DNA of 64,000 bases. Source: Rhynchospora pubera. Taxonomy: Eukaryota > Streptophyta > Magnoliopsida > Poales > Cyperaceae. Both the position numbers and the translations under genes were made by a program. The notes beneath the pieces are model-generated. The model did no database searches, had not been told where the DNA came from, and was given only the letters and a program-made list of their open reading frames with translations. Below, in pieces: positions 9,360-18,682 of this stretch (positions are counted from its first letter, which is position 1; each line of letters begins with the position of its first letter). The stretch lies in contig CM051463.1 of the NCBI GenBank assembly GCA_028095005.1, forward strand, positions 64,828,251-64,892,250. The letters run 5' to 3'.

Positions 9360-10919
9360 GAATTTGATCTTGAAATCAAGGATAAAAGAGGCTCTGAAAA
9401 TTCAGTCGCCGACCATCTCTCTCGCTTACACTCAAATCAAAATCAAGAAACTGAAATGCCTATAAATGACTCTTTTCCTGACGAAAAATTGTTCTCTGTG
9501 CAGGAAATTTTGGGGGCAAAATTTGAAGATGTGATGGCTGAGATCGCGTCTGTAGCAGAAATTTCGGACCGAAATTTCAAAATTTCGGACCGAAAATTGG
9601 GAGAAAAACAGAAGGCAGAAGAACCTTGGTATGCAGATCTGGCTAACTTTCTGGCGAGTGGCTACCTACCCTCTGACATGACTTCCCAGCAGAGAAAGAA
9701 GTTGAAATCAGACTCGAAGTACTACTTTTGGGAGGAGCCATACCTTTTCAAACTTGGAATCGACAACATTTTTAGGAGGTGTGTGCCACATGACGAAGTC
9801 AAAGCCATCCTTGCAAGCTGCCACTCCTCTGCCTATGGGGGCCACGCGTCATTTTCAAAAACAGCAGCCAAAGTGCTCCAATCAGGTTTTTACTGGCCTT
9901 CTCTTTTCAAAGATGCTCATTCTTTCGTTTCCTCTTGTGATCAATGTCAAAGAACGGGCAACATTTCCAAAAGGAATGAAATGCCTCTTAACCCTATTCT
10001 TGAAGTTGAAATTTTTGATGTATGGGGCGTGGATTTCATGGGGCCATTTCCAAGTTCACATGGATTTGAGTATATTTTGGTAGCTGTTGATTATGTCTCA
10101 AAATGGGTGGAAGCAATTGCATGCAAGGCGGCAGATTCAAGCTCAGTCATCCGTCTTTTCTCTAAGATTATCTTCCCACGATTTGGTGTGCCAAGGGCGG
10201 TGATAAGCGATGGTGGCAAGCATTTCATCAACCGTTACTTTGATGGCCTTTTGAAGAAACATGGTGTCTTTCACAAGGTGGCCACAGCCTATCACCCTCA
10301 AACAAGTGGGCAAGTTGAAGTGTCCAATAGGGAAATCAAAAGCATCTTGGAGAAGACGGTGGCTCGTTCGCGCAAGGACTGGGCCAGCAAACTTGATGAT
10401 GCACTTTGGGCCTATCGAACCGCCTTCAAGACACCCATTGGCATGAGTCCCTTCAAGCTAGTCTATGGCAAGCCGTGTCATTTGCCAGTTGAAATCGAGC
10501 ACAAGGCATACTGGGCAACTCGTGCCATCAACATGGATTTGCTAAAAGCTGGTGAAAAGCGAATATTAGACTTGCACGAATTGGATGAGGTACGCCTGAA
10601 CTCCTATGAAAATGCTAAATTCTATAAAGAAAAAACAAAACTTTTGCATGACAGGAGAATTTCAAGGAGAGAATTCAAGGAAGGCGACTTGGTACTTCTA
10701 TTCAATTCACGATTGAGGCTTTTCCCTGGCAAGTTGAGGTCGCGATGGTCTGGCCCGTTTCGCGTTGTCAAGGTTTACCCTTTTGGTGCCATTGATATTT
10801 GTGATAAGGATTCGGAGCCTTTCAAGGTCAATGGGCAAAGACTAAAGCATTATATAGCCAATGAAGATATAGCGAAAGTGGCTAGTTTCTACTTCTCCGA
10901 ACCTCCAAGTGAAACTTAG
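9360..10919 (+). CDS. Integrase part of the polyprotein, same frame as gag-pol but downstream of the TAA
   Basis: This continues the gag-pol frame after the stop at 9357-9359. The first in-frame ATG is at 9456, but it is unlikely to be a real start. The integrase zinc-binding motif H-x6-H-x30-C-x2-C (His 123 and 130, Cys 161 and 164, counted from 9456) and a DD35E core (Asp 193, Asp 252, Glu 288) are complete. The C-terminal part contains a GPF/Y-like segment (about 10750-10800). A palindrome doublet (9560-9597) is translated in the linker before the zinc-binding domain. The frame ends with TAG at 10917-10919. All catalytic residues are present, so the only visible lesion is the upstream stop. 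Confidence 0.93.
   Translation, partial: EFDLEIKDKRGSENSVADHLSRLHSNQNQETEMPINDSFPDEKLFSVQEILGAKFEDVMAEIASVAEISDRNFKISDRKLGEKQKAEEPWYADLANFLASGYLPSDMTSQQRKKLKSDSKYYFWEEPYLFKLGIDNIFRRCVPHDEVKAILASCHSSAYGGHASFSKTAAKVLQSGFYWPSLFKDAHSFVSSCDQCQRTGNISKRNEMPLNPILEVEIFDVWGVDFMGPFPSSHGFEYILVAVDYVSKWVEAIACKAADSSSVIRLFSKIIFPRFGVPRAVISDGGKHFINRYFDGLLKKHGVFHKVATAYHPQTSGQVEVSNREIKSILEKTVARSRKDWASKLDDALWAYRTAFKTPIGMSPFKLVYGKPCHLPVEIEHKAYWATRAINMDLLKAGEKRILDLHELDEVRLNSYENAKFYKEKTKLLHDRRISRREFKEGDLVLLFNSRLRLFPGKLRSRWSGPFRVVKVYPFGAIDICDKDSEPFKVNGQRLKHYIANEDIAKVASFYFSEPPSET
9560..9597. repeat. Palindrome doublet 6 (A centres, 21-bp spacing), RNase H-integrase linker
   Basis: Centres at 9568 and 9589. It is translated as ISDRNFKISDRK between RNase H and integrase. 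Confidence 0.95.
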
Positions 10920-11487
10920 CCAACGACGGTCAAGCTAATGACCTAAAACGAGCGCTCCTTGGGAGGCAGCCCAAGACTCTACATCATCTCTTCTCTCTAT
11001 TTTAATTCTATTTCTCACACATGTTAAAATGTCTTATACGTTGTTGAAAAAAAAAAAAAAAAAAAAAAAAAAAAACGTGGTGCGATTCATACGAATCAGA
11101 AAATAAAAAAAATTATATATATAATAGATATAATAATTCTATATGTTATTGTAGTATTTAATCATTTTTATCTGTTTGGTGTAGGAAATCCAAAACAAAA
11201 AGAAAAAGAAAAGAGCAAAATTGATCGGGGCATCATGAAGAAAGTAACTCGTGCCAGAGCACCTATGGCCCGCAAGAATCAGGCCTTCGCACGACCTCAT
11301 GCGAGTTACACCATGAACAATTTTGGGAATCACACAAAATGGAGATGTTCTTGCCAATTTCTGAAATTCCAGAGACAAAATCAGGATTTACTTCACTGGA
11401 AAATTTGAACTCATTTTTCTTGATTTACTGTCCAATTTTCGTGATGAACTGAACCACAGAACACATGTTTTAATGCAACAAACTGAA

Positions 11488-11524
11488 AATTTCGCACCGA
11501 AATTTTTTATTTCGGACCGAAATT
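11488..11524. repeat. Palindrome doublet 7 (A centres, 20-bp spacing), pol-env spacer
   Basis: Centres at 11496 and 11516. The first copy has one substitution (TTTCGCACCGAAA). It is noncoding here. Confidence 0.92.
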
Positions 11525-12272
11525 TTGGTTGGCCCTCCTGTTTAAATTCCATTTTAAATCATTTTCGATGGGCCCTCTCGTTGTTATAGTCTATTGGGCC
11601 TAATTAATTGTTTTCTTTGTTTTAATGCAGGCCCATAGTGGAGATGGTATGTTTTTCTTAATGGATGCAATTTTCTAAGTGCCCAAACCCATTTACCCAT
11701 TAACCAATCCGAAACCCAAACCCACATCTTACACCCTTTCGTCCCTCTCTCTCTCCCCCATTCGAAAACCCTCACAGAAACTGAAAACACAAAAAAAAAA
11801 AAAGGAAACGCCTCCTCAAACCCACCCCTCCTTCTCTACCAATCGCATCCCTTGTCCTTCCACCATTCTCACAGATCAAACCACCCTTCGCAGCGCCTCT
11901 CTGCCCTCTTTCCGCTGGTGCCTTCGGTTTCTCAAGAGGTGGCTTCATCACGACGAGATTTTGAATCGAAGTTGGCGGCCTTGGACCAAAACCAATCCGA
12001 AATTTGGTATTCTACCCCATCGAGCGACTCCACGGCACTCTACCACACCTCACCTCACTGCCTGGGCCGTTCTCTCTCTTTCCGGCGCTGTTTTGTATTT
12101 TCTAGGGTTTAAGGTTGGTACTTCTCACTTTTTCTCTTGAGAATTGGATTTTCTGGTGAAGAACAAAGAGAAAGGAAGGCGAAAAGGGAATTTGGGGAGT
12201 CAACCTGGGTTGTTCTCAAAAGTTTGAAGCGAAATCACAAAACCAGTGACCTCTTTGCACATTTTCATCACA

Positions 12273-12310
12273 TATTTCGGTCCGAAATTTTGAAATTTCG
12301 GTGCGAAATT
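12273..12310. repeat. Palindrome doublet 8 (T centres, 21-bp spacing), leader of the env-position ORF
   Basis: Centres at 12281 and 12302. The second copy has one substitution (CGGTGCG). It ends 30 bp before the ATG at 12341. Confidence 0.93.
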
Positions 12311-12340
12311 TTGGCTCTGACAGTTGAATTTTTGTGAAAG

Positions 12341-13714
12341 ATGGAATATTTTAGGCGCAAAACCAGGTCACAAACTCTTGGTGCGGGGGCCTCTTCCAGC
12401 AGGCAGCCTCGTTTGGGCAGCAATGAGGCCAGAGACCCTGAGGCAGCAAGGTATGAGCCCGCGGCGGGATTCTACATGCCGACGAAGTGGCAATTTGACA
12501 ATTACAAGCGGCTCATGAGGCGTCCCATTGAGCACACCAGATTGATTGACTTGGAGGTGCTGGCAGATTTGGGGATTAAGGAGGAATTTTTGGAATTGAC
12601 TGCACAGGTTGGTTTTACCAAACGATTTTGGGAAATTGGGCAAGAAGCTTACAAAAGGTACACTCTTGAATTTCTCTCTTCATTGAAATGGGTTAAGCAC
12701 AACGGGGAGGATTGGATTGAGTATAGGTTGAACAACCATGATGTGAAAACCAAACCAGATGTGATTGGAGACATGCTTGGGTTGGAACCTGGATGTGCAG
12801 TTATCAATCTCAAAGGAAAGGGGAGTAAGGGAAGGAGAGATAGGGTTTGGAGCAGGATTACACGATCCCCAGGTTCCGATACTTTTATCCATCTGATTGA
12901 GCACCCCACTTTGAGGATTCTGACCCGTGCCTTAGCTTCCATGGTATTTTCTCGCGGCGAGACCATGAGACGTGCTGTCTCAGAGGACCTATTACTCTTG
13001 GATCAGATTCTCCAGCCCGAGCCACAGAAATTGTGCATCATCAAGCTCATGATAGATCATTGGATTGACCAGCGCGATCAGCGCGGTACTGGGGCCATTT
13101 CTATGGGGGCCTATGTGACATGCATTGCACTTGCCGCGGGTGACCCGTTACCAGAGCATACAGAGTGCACTGCTTGGTCTTTCACTGACGCAGATAGGTA
13201 CAGGGAGATGGGATTTTTGGAGATTGAGGATGCAGGGCCATCTCTCAGGTACAGGTGGAAGATGAATCGCCGTCCAGACATTCTTTTGCCATATCCACAT
13301 AGGGTTGACTCTTCTGATCCTTCCACCTGGCTAGTTCTCATGGACCATGCAGCCCCAGTATCTCAGATGGGCCCAGCACCTTCGCGGCGGGAGCCTCCTC
13401 GTTCTGACATGCCAGAGAGCTCCCATAGGCCAGCAGCTCCTGTTGAGTACCCCTCATGGTATGGTGAGTTGAGTGGCATGGTGAGGACCATCCTGACTAC
13501 CTCTACAGCTACACAGGCAGCGGTCGCGCGTCAGGAGCAGCGTTTGGATGAGTTATCTCGTCTCGCCAATGCCAACCACCACTACCTGCGTTACAATCAA
13601 TGGCCGCCAGACTGGATATCTTCCCCTTCTGACTCGACTGTCCCATCCGCTGGTACTCCCGGACAGCCGCCTCATGACTCCCCGCCCGAGGGGCCTCCTC
13701 CTCCTCCCTTTTGA
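12341..13714 (+). CDS. Env-position ORF, Athila ORF-1-like protein, 457 aa
   Basis: The ORF starts at an ATG and is uninterrupted to TGA. An arginine-rich N-terminus is followed by a folded-looking region (about residues 45-330). That region contains HTRLIDLEVLADLGI and YTLEFLSSL, which resemble the conserved segments of the protein family annotated in plants as Athila ORF-1 or putative plant transposon protein. The C-terminus (about 335-457) is rich in Pro and Ser and ends in a run of prolines. The position matches the env-like gene of Athila elements. I see no signal peptide and no long hydrophobic membrane segment, so an envelope function is not supported by this copy. The function of the family is unknown. 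Confidence 0.8.
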   Translation: MEYFRRKTRSQTLGAGASSSRQPRLGSNEARDPEAARYEPAAGFYMPTKWQFDNYKRLMRRPIEHTRLIDLEVLADLGIKEEFLELTAQVGFTKRFWEIGQEAYKRYTLEFLSSLKWVKHNGEDWIEYRLNNHDVKTKPDVIGDMLGLEPGCAVINLKGKGSKGRRDRVWSRITRSPGSDTFIHLIEHPTLRILTRALASMVFSRGETMRRAVSEDLLLLDQILQPEPQKLCIIKLMIDHWIDQRDQRGTGAISMGAYVTCIALAAGDPLPEHTECTAWSFTDADRYREMGFLEIEDAGPSLRYRWKMNRRPDILLPYPHRVDSSDPSTWLVLMDHAAPVSQMGPAPSRREPPRSDMPESSHRPAAPVEYPSWYGELSGMVRTILTTSTATQAAVARQEQRLDELSRLANANHHYLRYNQWPPDWISSPSDSTVPSAGTPGQPPHDSPPEGPPPPPF

Positions 13715-13783
13715 TTCGGTACCTTTCTTTCCTCCTCCCTTTATTTTCTTGTGATTATGATGCACTGGGACAGTGCTTGTTCA

Positions 13784-13796
13784 GTTTGGGGGGGGT
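13784..13796 (+). promoter_or_regulatory. Internal polypurine-like tract after the env-position ORF
   Basis: AGTTTGGGGGGG lies 70 bp after the env-position ORF and closely resembles the tract in front of the 3' LTR (AAGTTTGGGGGGATT). It may be a second plus-strand primer. This is inferred from similarity only. Confidence 0.45.
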
Positions 13797-13856
13797 TACA
13801 CGAAACATGGACGAAATTTTTAAATTGAAGTTGGCTGTTTTGGACTTAAATGCAAA

Positions 13857-13894
13857 AATTTCGGTCCGAAATTTCAAAATTTCGGTCCGAAATT
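13857..13894. repeat. Palindrome doublet 9 (T centres, 21-bp spacing), after the env-position ORF
   Basis: Two perfect copies centred at 13865 and 13886, at the left end of the noncoding tail. Confidence 0.96.
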
Positions 13895-14976
13895 CTCTCT
13901 GTTTCTTCTGTTTGGATTGCAATTTGGATTCTGAAAATTTAGGAAATGACTTTTGCATGAATGTTTGATCTCTGGTTTAATTAATTGGATGAAGTTTCTT
14001 ACTGTTTTACACAACTTGAATTTTAGAAAGCATTTTGAAATTTTTTTCTCAAGGACTATTGATGTTTAAAATGCTTTAAGTTGATTTGGGCACCAATAGA
14101 ACGAATTGAAAATTAGTTTGAGGATTGAGAACCTGATTTTGGATGCTTGAAGTTTGTCAAAATGATCTAAGTCAAAATTCACAAGTTTTCGTCGAGTGAA
14201 CGATTTTATATCTTGCAAATGTTTGTTCAAAAAGGATTTTATGAACTTTGAAAATTATAAGATGACCCTAGAATGTGTTCTTTAAATGCTTGAATCACCA
14301 ACGAGCAAAATTCTAAATTGACAAAAATTTAAATAGTTGTGAAAACGAGGATGCACCGAGGCCTTCTTCCACCAACTTAACCATAAATTGGAGGGTATCG
14401 GACCTGGTGCGAAAGCATTGGCAAAGGAGTTGTTGAGTATTATGGCCCAAGTGTACCGTGGCCATAGTCGAGCAACACCCGTCCAACCTCCCTAGCGCGA
14501 CATGTGCTAGTAGCAAATTTAAGGCCAATGACACCGCATTATATCCTCTAGGGTGTAAAGCCCCACGACTCGACTTGCACAATGTAAATTGGTGAAAAAT
14601 AAATTCAATTGAGAAGGGTTCATTATAAAATTTTCAACTTTGATGAATTGCCTTTACAAATTTATGCAAGATGTGGAAAAGAACGGACGAAAGAAATTGA
14701 GTTTGCAATTATTTTGATAAGGAGAGGCTAGGGTTTTTGATTTGAAAAATGAAATTCATTAGGACTAAGAGATGCACAAATTCAATCGAAAGGAAAATTA
14801 AACCCTTGCCCTTGAGTTGAAATTATTGATTTGCTTGAATTGTTCAAACTTGTGTGAAACATTAAAAAAAATCCAATTAATTCTTCATTGATCGGTTTGA
14901 GATGATTTCATCCTAGGTCTAAGTATAGTCAATTCTTTTAAGCTTAGGATTTTGTTTGAGGACAAACAAAGATTTA
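13895..14976 (+). other. Noncoding tail of the retrotransposon
   Basis: About 1.1 kb of AT-rich sequence between doublet 9 and the polypurine tract. No conserved domain is recognisable, and short frames are interrupted. Long untranslated 3' regions are usual in this clade. Confidence 0.6.
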
Positions 14977-14990
14977 AGTTTGGGGGGATT
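14977..14990 (+). promoter_or_regulatory. Polypurine tract
   Basis: AGTTTGGGGGGATT directly abuts the TGATATC start of the 3' LTR, the position required for plus-strand priming. Confidence 0.88.
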
Positions 14991-15309
14991 TGATATCTCA
15001 TTTTTATATGCATATTTTGACCATACTTAGCACCAAAATAACACTCAAACCAATATAAATTGTCTCATAATTAACTGTGATTTTCAGGATATTTGGTACT
15101 GCCGCCGCTTCTTTGTTCTTTTGTAGAATTCTCGTGAAGATTGAAGACTAGACACGCAAACAAGACGAATTGGAGCTTAGGTCACTGCCAGACGTCTCAT
15201 TCCTGGCCCACAGACGCATGAAATGGACTAGAGAAGGCCTACAAAGCACCATGCCAAGCCTGGATCTCACATAAATGCTCAGACTCCACCTTTCGGCCCA
15301 GACCAGCAG

Positions 15310-15347
15310 AATTTCGGTCCGAAATTCTGAAATTTCGGTCCGAAATT
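15310..15347. repeat. Palindrome doublet 10 (3' LTR copy of doublet 1)
   Basis: Centres at 15318 and 15339, 21 bp apart. Confidence 0.97.
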
Positions 15348-16236
15348 CCATGTATGGAATGTCTTCTTATGGCAACTCGAAAAGAAGGAAACCTCTCTCT
15401 TGCCCTGGCCGCCTCTGGGATTTTGCTAGGGTATTTATATGCGTTTTTCTTGACCAGAAAGCATCCATTATTCGCTCTAGAATATTTTCCATAATTTGCA
15501 CTTGTGTTCTTGGCTCTTTTCACGGGATTGGGGATTAGGTCAGAAATTGGACAAGGCGGCAGCACGTCCAGAGTCTCTCTCATCGATTCCTTAGCCCTGG
15601 GACAGCGATATTCGCAGAGGATATTTTGGTTTACTCTTTTATGCTCATGCTTCGTTATTTCATGGCTTGTATCGTACTTCTTTACATGATATTTATTGTT
15701 TTAGTTATAAACATGTTAGGCTAAACTTTATTATGATGTTCTAGGGATAGTTAGTAGATAAATTTGGTGAAATATTATGACTTGATCATTTATGCTATGT
15801 TATGTGATGAGTTTTGTTGAGATTGATCTCTTGCTTAGTTAGTTTGATTAATTGTTTTATTGTCTACCTATTGATGTCTGCAGCACCGTTAGGACATTAG
15901 CCAAAATCAATTAATTGAATTGTTAAGTACATGAAATAAACCAACGCTCGAAAGAGGAGGTTAGATGCGACTGATAGGTGCATCTTTTATTGATCTGACA
16001 GGACCTTAAATATTTCTAGAACCCTGACTTAACTTACTTAAACAATCAGCTTAGGACGAAAGTACACGTTGATTGTTTACGAGGCGAAAACCAAGTTCCA
16101 AACCAAGTTAAAATCGAAATCGTGAAAACTGAGATTATGATTTAGGTCTGGTTGTTAAGTACCCTTTCCATAACATCGTCTAGAGATATCAAGTTGAAAT
16201 ATTCATTCTAAAGCAATTTCAGTCCAAAGTACTAAG

Positions 16237-16274
16237 AATTTCGGACCGAAATACTTATATTTCGGACCGAAATT
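16237..16274. repeat. Palindrome doublet 11 (3' LTR copy of doublet 2)
   Basis: Centres at 16245 and 16266, 21 bp apart. Confidence 0.95.
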
Positions 16275-16612
16275 TGCCTCTGTCTAGACCATAATCGAAG
16301 ACTTAGGTGCTTTAGAGCCAAATTACTTGAACACTAAAACCCTAGGACATCTCTTGCATTCATTTGGACATTTTAAAACAGAAAAATCAACCCAAAAATA
16401 TTTTATAATTATTTTATTAGTTTTCAATTGTTATTTAGTTGTTTCCTTTAAATTAAATCCTCACAATTTTTATTTGTCTAGCTTTTAAGAAAAACTAAGT
16501 CCGGTACTCATTTTTACCGTCCTTTGGGTTCGACCCTTAGCTTTACCAGAACGATTAGTAAGGTAGAACAAGGTTATAAATTCATTTGACCTAGGTTATA
16601 AATCCCTTATCA

Positions 16613-16617
16613 ATGAT
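16613..16617. repeat. Target site duplication ATGAT, right
   Basis: Direct copy of 3203-3207, immediately after the CA end of the 3' LTR. Confidence 0.95.
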
Positions 16618-18526
16618 CTTATCTTTTGATATATTAAAGCCAACTCTACTAGAATTTTAAATTAATTATATTAGTACTCTCAATTATGCCTTATCAACTA
16701 AAATCTAGCTGCTCGATCTCTAGTCTTTTAGGTCCCTAGCTATGACATAGTCTTATTTAGCTTGGGAATCTTGCGAGGAGTACCGTAATTTCATTCATCA
16801 TCGTACCAATCATTAAGTACTGCTTTTACAGGACATTGGTTGAAAAAATAAAAGAGAAATTAGTGGCTAATTTACCTCACTAGGCTTGCAACTATGTGAC
16901 TGGCATCCGGCAATCTAGTTATCCATATTAAAAAACCATAATGTTGTGATGTTTCTTATTGTTTTTGCATCTTTTGCGTGTTCTTATTTTGGTGCAAGCG
17001 TGAAGTTAAAGGACTATATGACTTTTAGATATCTCTTGTGCTTTTCTAGCCCTTAATTATTTTACCTCCCTCCCAAAACTTAAATAAGAACATTAATTAC
17101 CAAGAGATGTTGGAAATTTTACATTTTATTGGCACATTCCATGCTGTGATTGCGTGAATCTAAAATTAGAAGTCTAATATATGGACTATAGCGAGCTATG
17201 TATGTGCAGACAAAAGTGCAGAAAAATTTACATACAAAAATCCATAACACAAAATTCTTAGGCTTTTGGATTGGCCTAGGTATACCTTAATTACTATAGT
17301 TAGGTCCATTGCCTCTACAGCGTCTGCGCATTAAATTTTCATGACATTTAGCTATTATAATTTTATATGCGACATGCCCTCATTTTGTAACAGGTGCATG
17401 TGAAGCCTTGGGTTTAATTATGATGCCATTTTAAGATTGTTTACAAAGGTAAAATCATGTTAATGCCCTCATTAATTTATAACAGGTGCATGTTAATTAA
17501 TTAGCAAAGGATGTTTATTAGCAGTACTATTCGGATTTTTTTTTTTTTTTTTGCTTTGAACAATATTTACATATTAACCAGTATAAGACTATTTTTGTAC
17601 TATTTCTTTAACAATAAACTCATAAAAAAAAAGATTTTACATCTTCTTAATTGTATTATGTATCAGATTCACTACGATTTTTGAAAAGGAATTATTTTGG
17701 GATTCAGATTAGACGGCTGAAATTGTATAACACCTAAGCAAATATAAAAGATATTAACACGGCGGAAAGCTCAGATTTGAGATTAAATTTTCCGAAAGAG
17801 AGTCTAGCTTAATCTTAGAATATTCAGTTATGATCTCTTCATCGAATAAAAATAGGATTTCAAATGTTCAGTTAAGAATAAGCTCTTTTGAATAAAAATA
17901 TTATCTGTATACTATAGTTCTGAATTTAGAATAAATTTTATAATTCGAATTTTTTTGGATTATTTTTAAATCAGGATAAAAAGGTTATTACGAATAAAAA
18001 TAATCTGGATATAAAAATGAACAAATAAACTCATATTAAAATTTATTTTTAAATTCAAATCAACTTAGAAATAACACTTTTAATCCAGATGAACTTGTTT
18101 TAAATTATTTTAAAATAATATTATTAAATAATTAATTTATTTTTTATTTTCAAGGATCCAAATGCACCCTTACATATTAATTTCGAAAATAAACTTAAAT
18201 TATGGTCTCGGATTAAGAGTTAAGACTATTGTTAAATTATGAGTGAAATTAATGTTTTTACGTATACGCAAAATTCTTTCAATCTCTATAAATAGATAAT
18301 GTTTGACCACTGAACTGAAATATCGGAAAAATATTCGATCTCTATATAAATAGAAATATATGGCATTTGAACTGGCATACAGTAAAAGTAAGAACTCATG
18401 CATGTCTGTTTTGATGATCGTTTTTGTTTTTGTGTCTTTTTTTTTTTTTTTTTTGATTGAGACACACATGAGTCACGTAAATAATTAAAGTGACATCCAA
18501 CTGCCTAGGTGCTTCAAAACAGAAAG
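16618..18526. other. Gene-free AT-rich DNA
   Basis: No coding region or RNA gene could be supported. The sequence is very AT-rich with homopolymer runs. CCAAATGCACCCTTA near 18160-18174 resembles one end of the MITE family seen elsewhere in the window, but no matching left end was found. Confidence 0.5.
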
Positions 18527-18535
18527 GAAAACGAC
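18527..18535. repeat. 9-bp target duplication GAAAACGAC, left
   Basis: Directly repeated at 20492-20500. Nine bases is the duplication length characteristic of Mutator-like transposons. Confidence 0.92.
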
Positions 18536-18619
18536 GGAAAATTTTTATAAAAGACAAAAATATCTCTAACAATTTTAAAAAAGACAAAGTACTCTCTGAA
18601 ATTTAAAAAAAAGCACAAC

Positions 18620-18682
18620 TATAGCAGCAATAGCATTGCCGCTATAATTCAGCCTTATAGCGGCAATACTATTGCCGCTATA
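18620..18682. repeat. Pair of 27-bp palindromes, left arm of the fold-back element
   Basis: Two near-perfect palindromes of the form TATAGCGGCAATA-N-TATTGCCGCTATA at 18620-18646 and 18656-18682, period 36 bp. The first carries substitutions. Confidence 0.9.

Larger units (their letters stand above)
10920..12340 (+). other. Spacer and leader between pol and the env-position ORF
   Basis: This 1.4-kb region has no convincing gene. It contains a 29-A run (11047-11075), an AT dinucleotide tract, palindrome doublet 7 (11488-11524), a pyrimidine-rich stretch ending in TTTTAATGCAG at about 11630 that resembles a 3' splice site, a C-rich stretch (11680-11900) and doublet 8 (12273-12310). In Athila elements the downstream ORF is thought to be expressed from a spliced RNA, so a splice acceptor here is plausible but unproven. 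Confidence 0.6.
3208..16612 (+). mobile_element. Complete Athila-lineage Ty3/Gypsy LTR retrotransposon, 13.4 kb
   Basis: The element runs from 5' LTR (3208-4829) through a tRNA-Asp-type primer site (4833-4850), gag, protease, reverse transcriptase, RNase H and integrase (about 4950-10919), a spacer, an env-position ORF (12341-13714), a 1.3-kb noncoding tail and polypurine tract to the 3' LTR (14991-16612). It is flanked by the 5-bp duplication ATGAT. Primer site, long LTRs, domain order with integrase after RNase H, and an extra 3' ORF all point to the Athila clade. The LTRs differ at one position (4819 T, 16602 A), so insertion was recent. One in-frame TAA (9357-9359) cuts pol between RNase H and integrase, and the expected gag start is not ATG. 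The whole element is studded with doublets of a 17-bp palindrome. Confidence 0.96.
14991..16612 (+). repeat. 3' long terminal repeat
   Basis: 1,622 bp, identical to the 5' LTR except at 16602 (A versus T at 4819). It carries the two LTR palindrome doublets at 15310-15347 and 16237-16274. Confidence 0.97.

Noticed and set aside
11679..12140. A 153-codon Pro/Ser-rich frame before the env-position ORF
   Set aside because: Composition reflects a C-rich spacer with low complexity. A second frame overlaps it, and no family similarity is evident.
3527..13894. Regularly recurring palindrome pairs as a CRISPR-like array
   Set aside because: The pairs are 0.6-1.9 kb apart with coding sequence between them, lie in a eukaryotic retrotransposon and have no cas genes.
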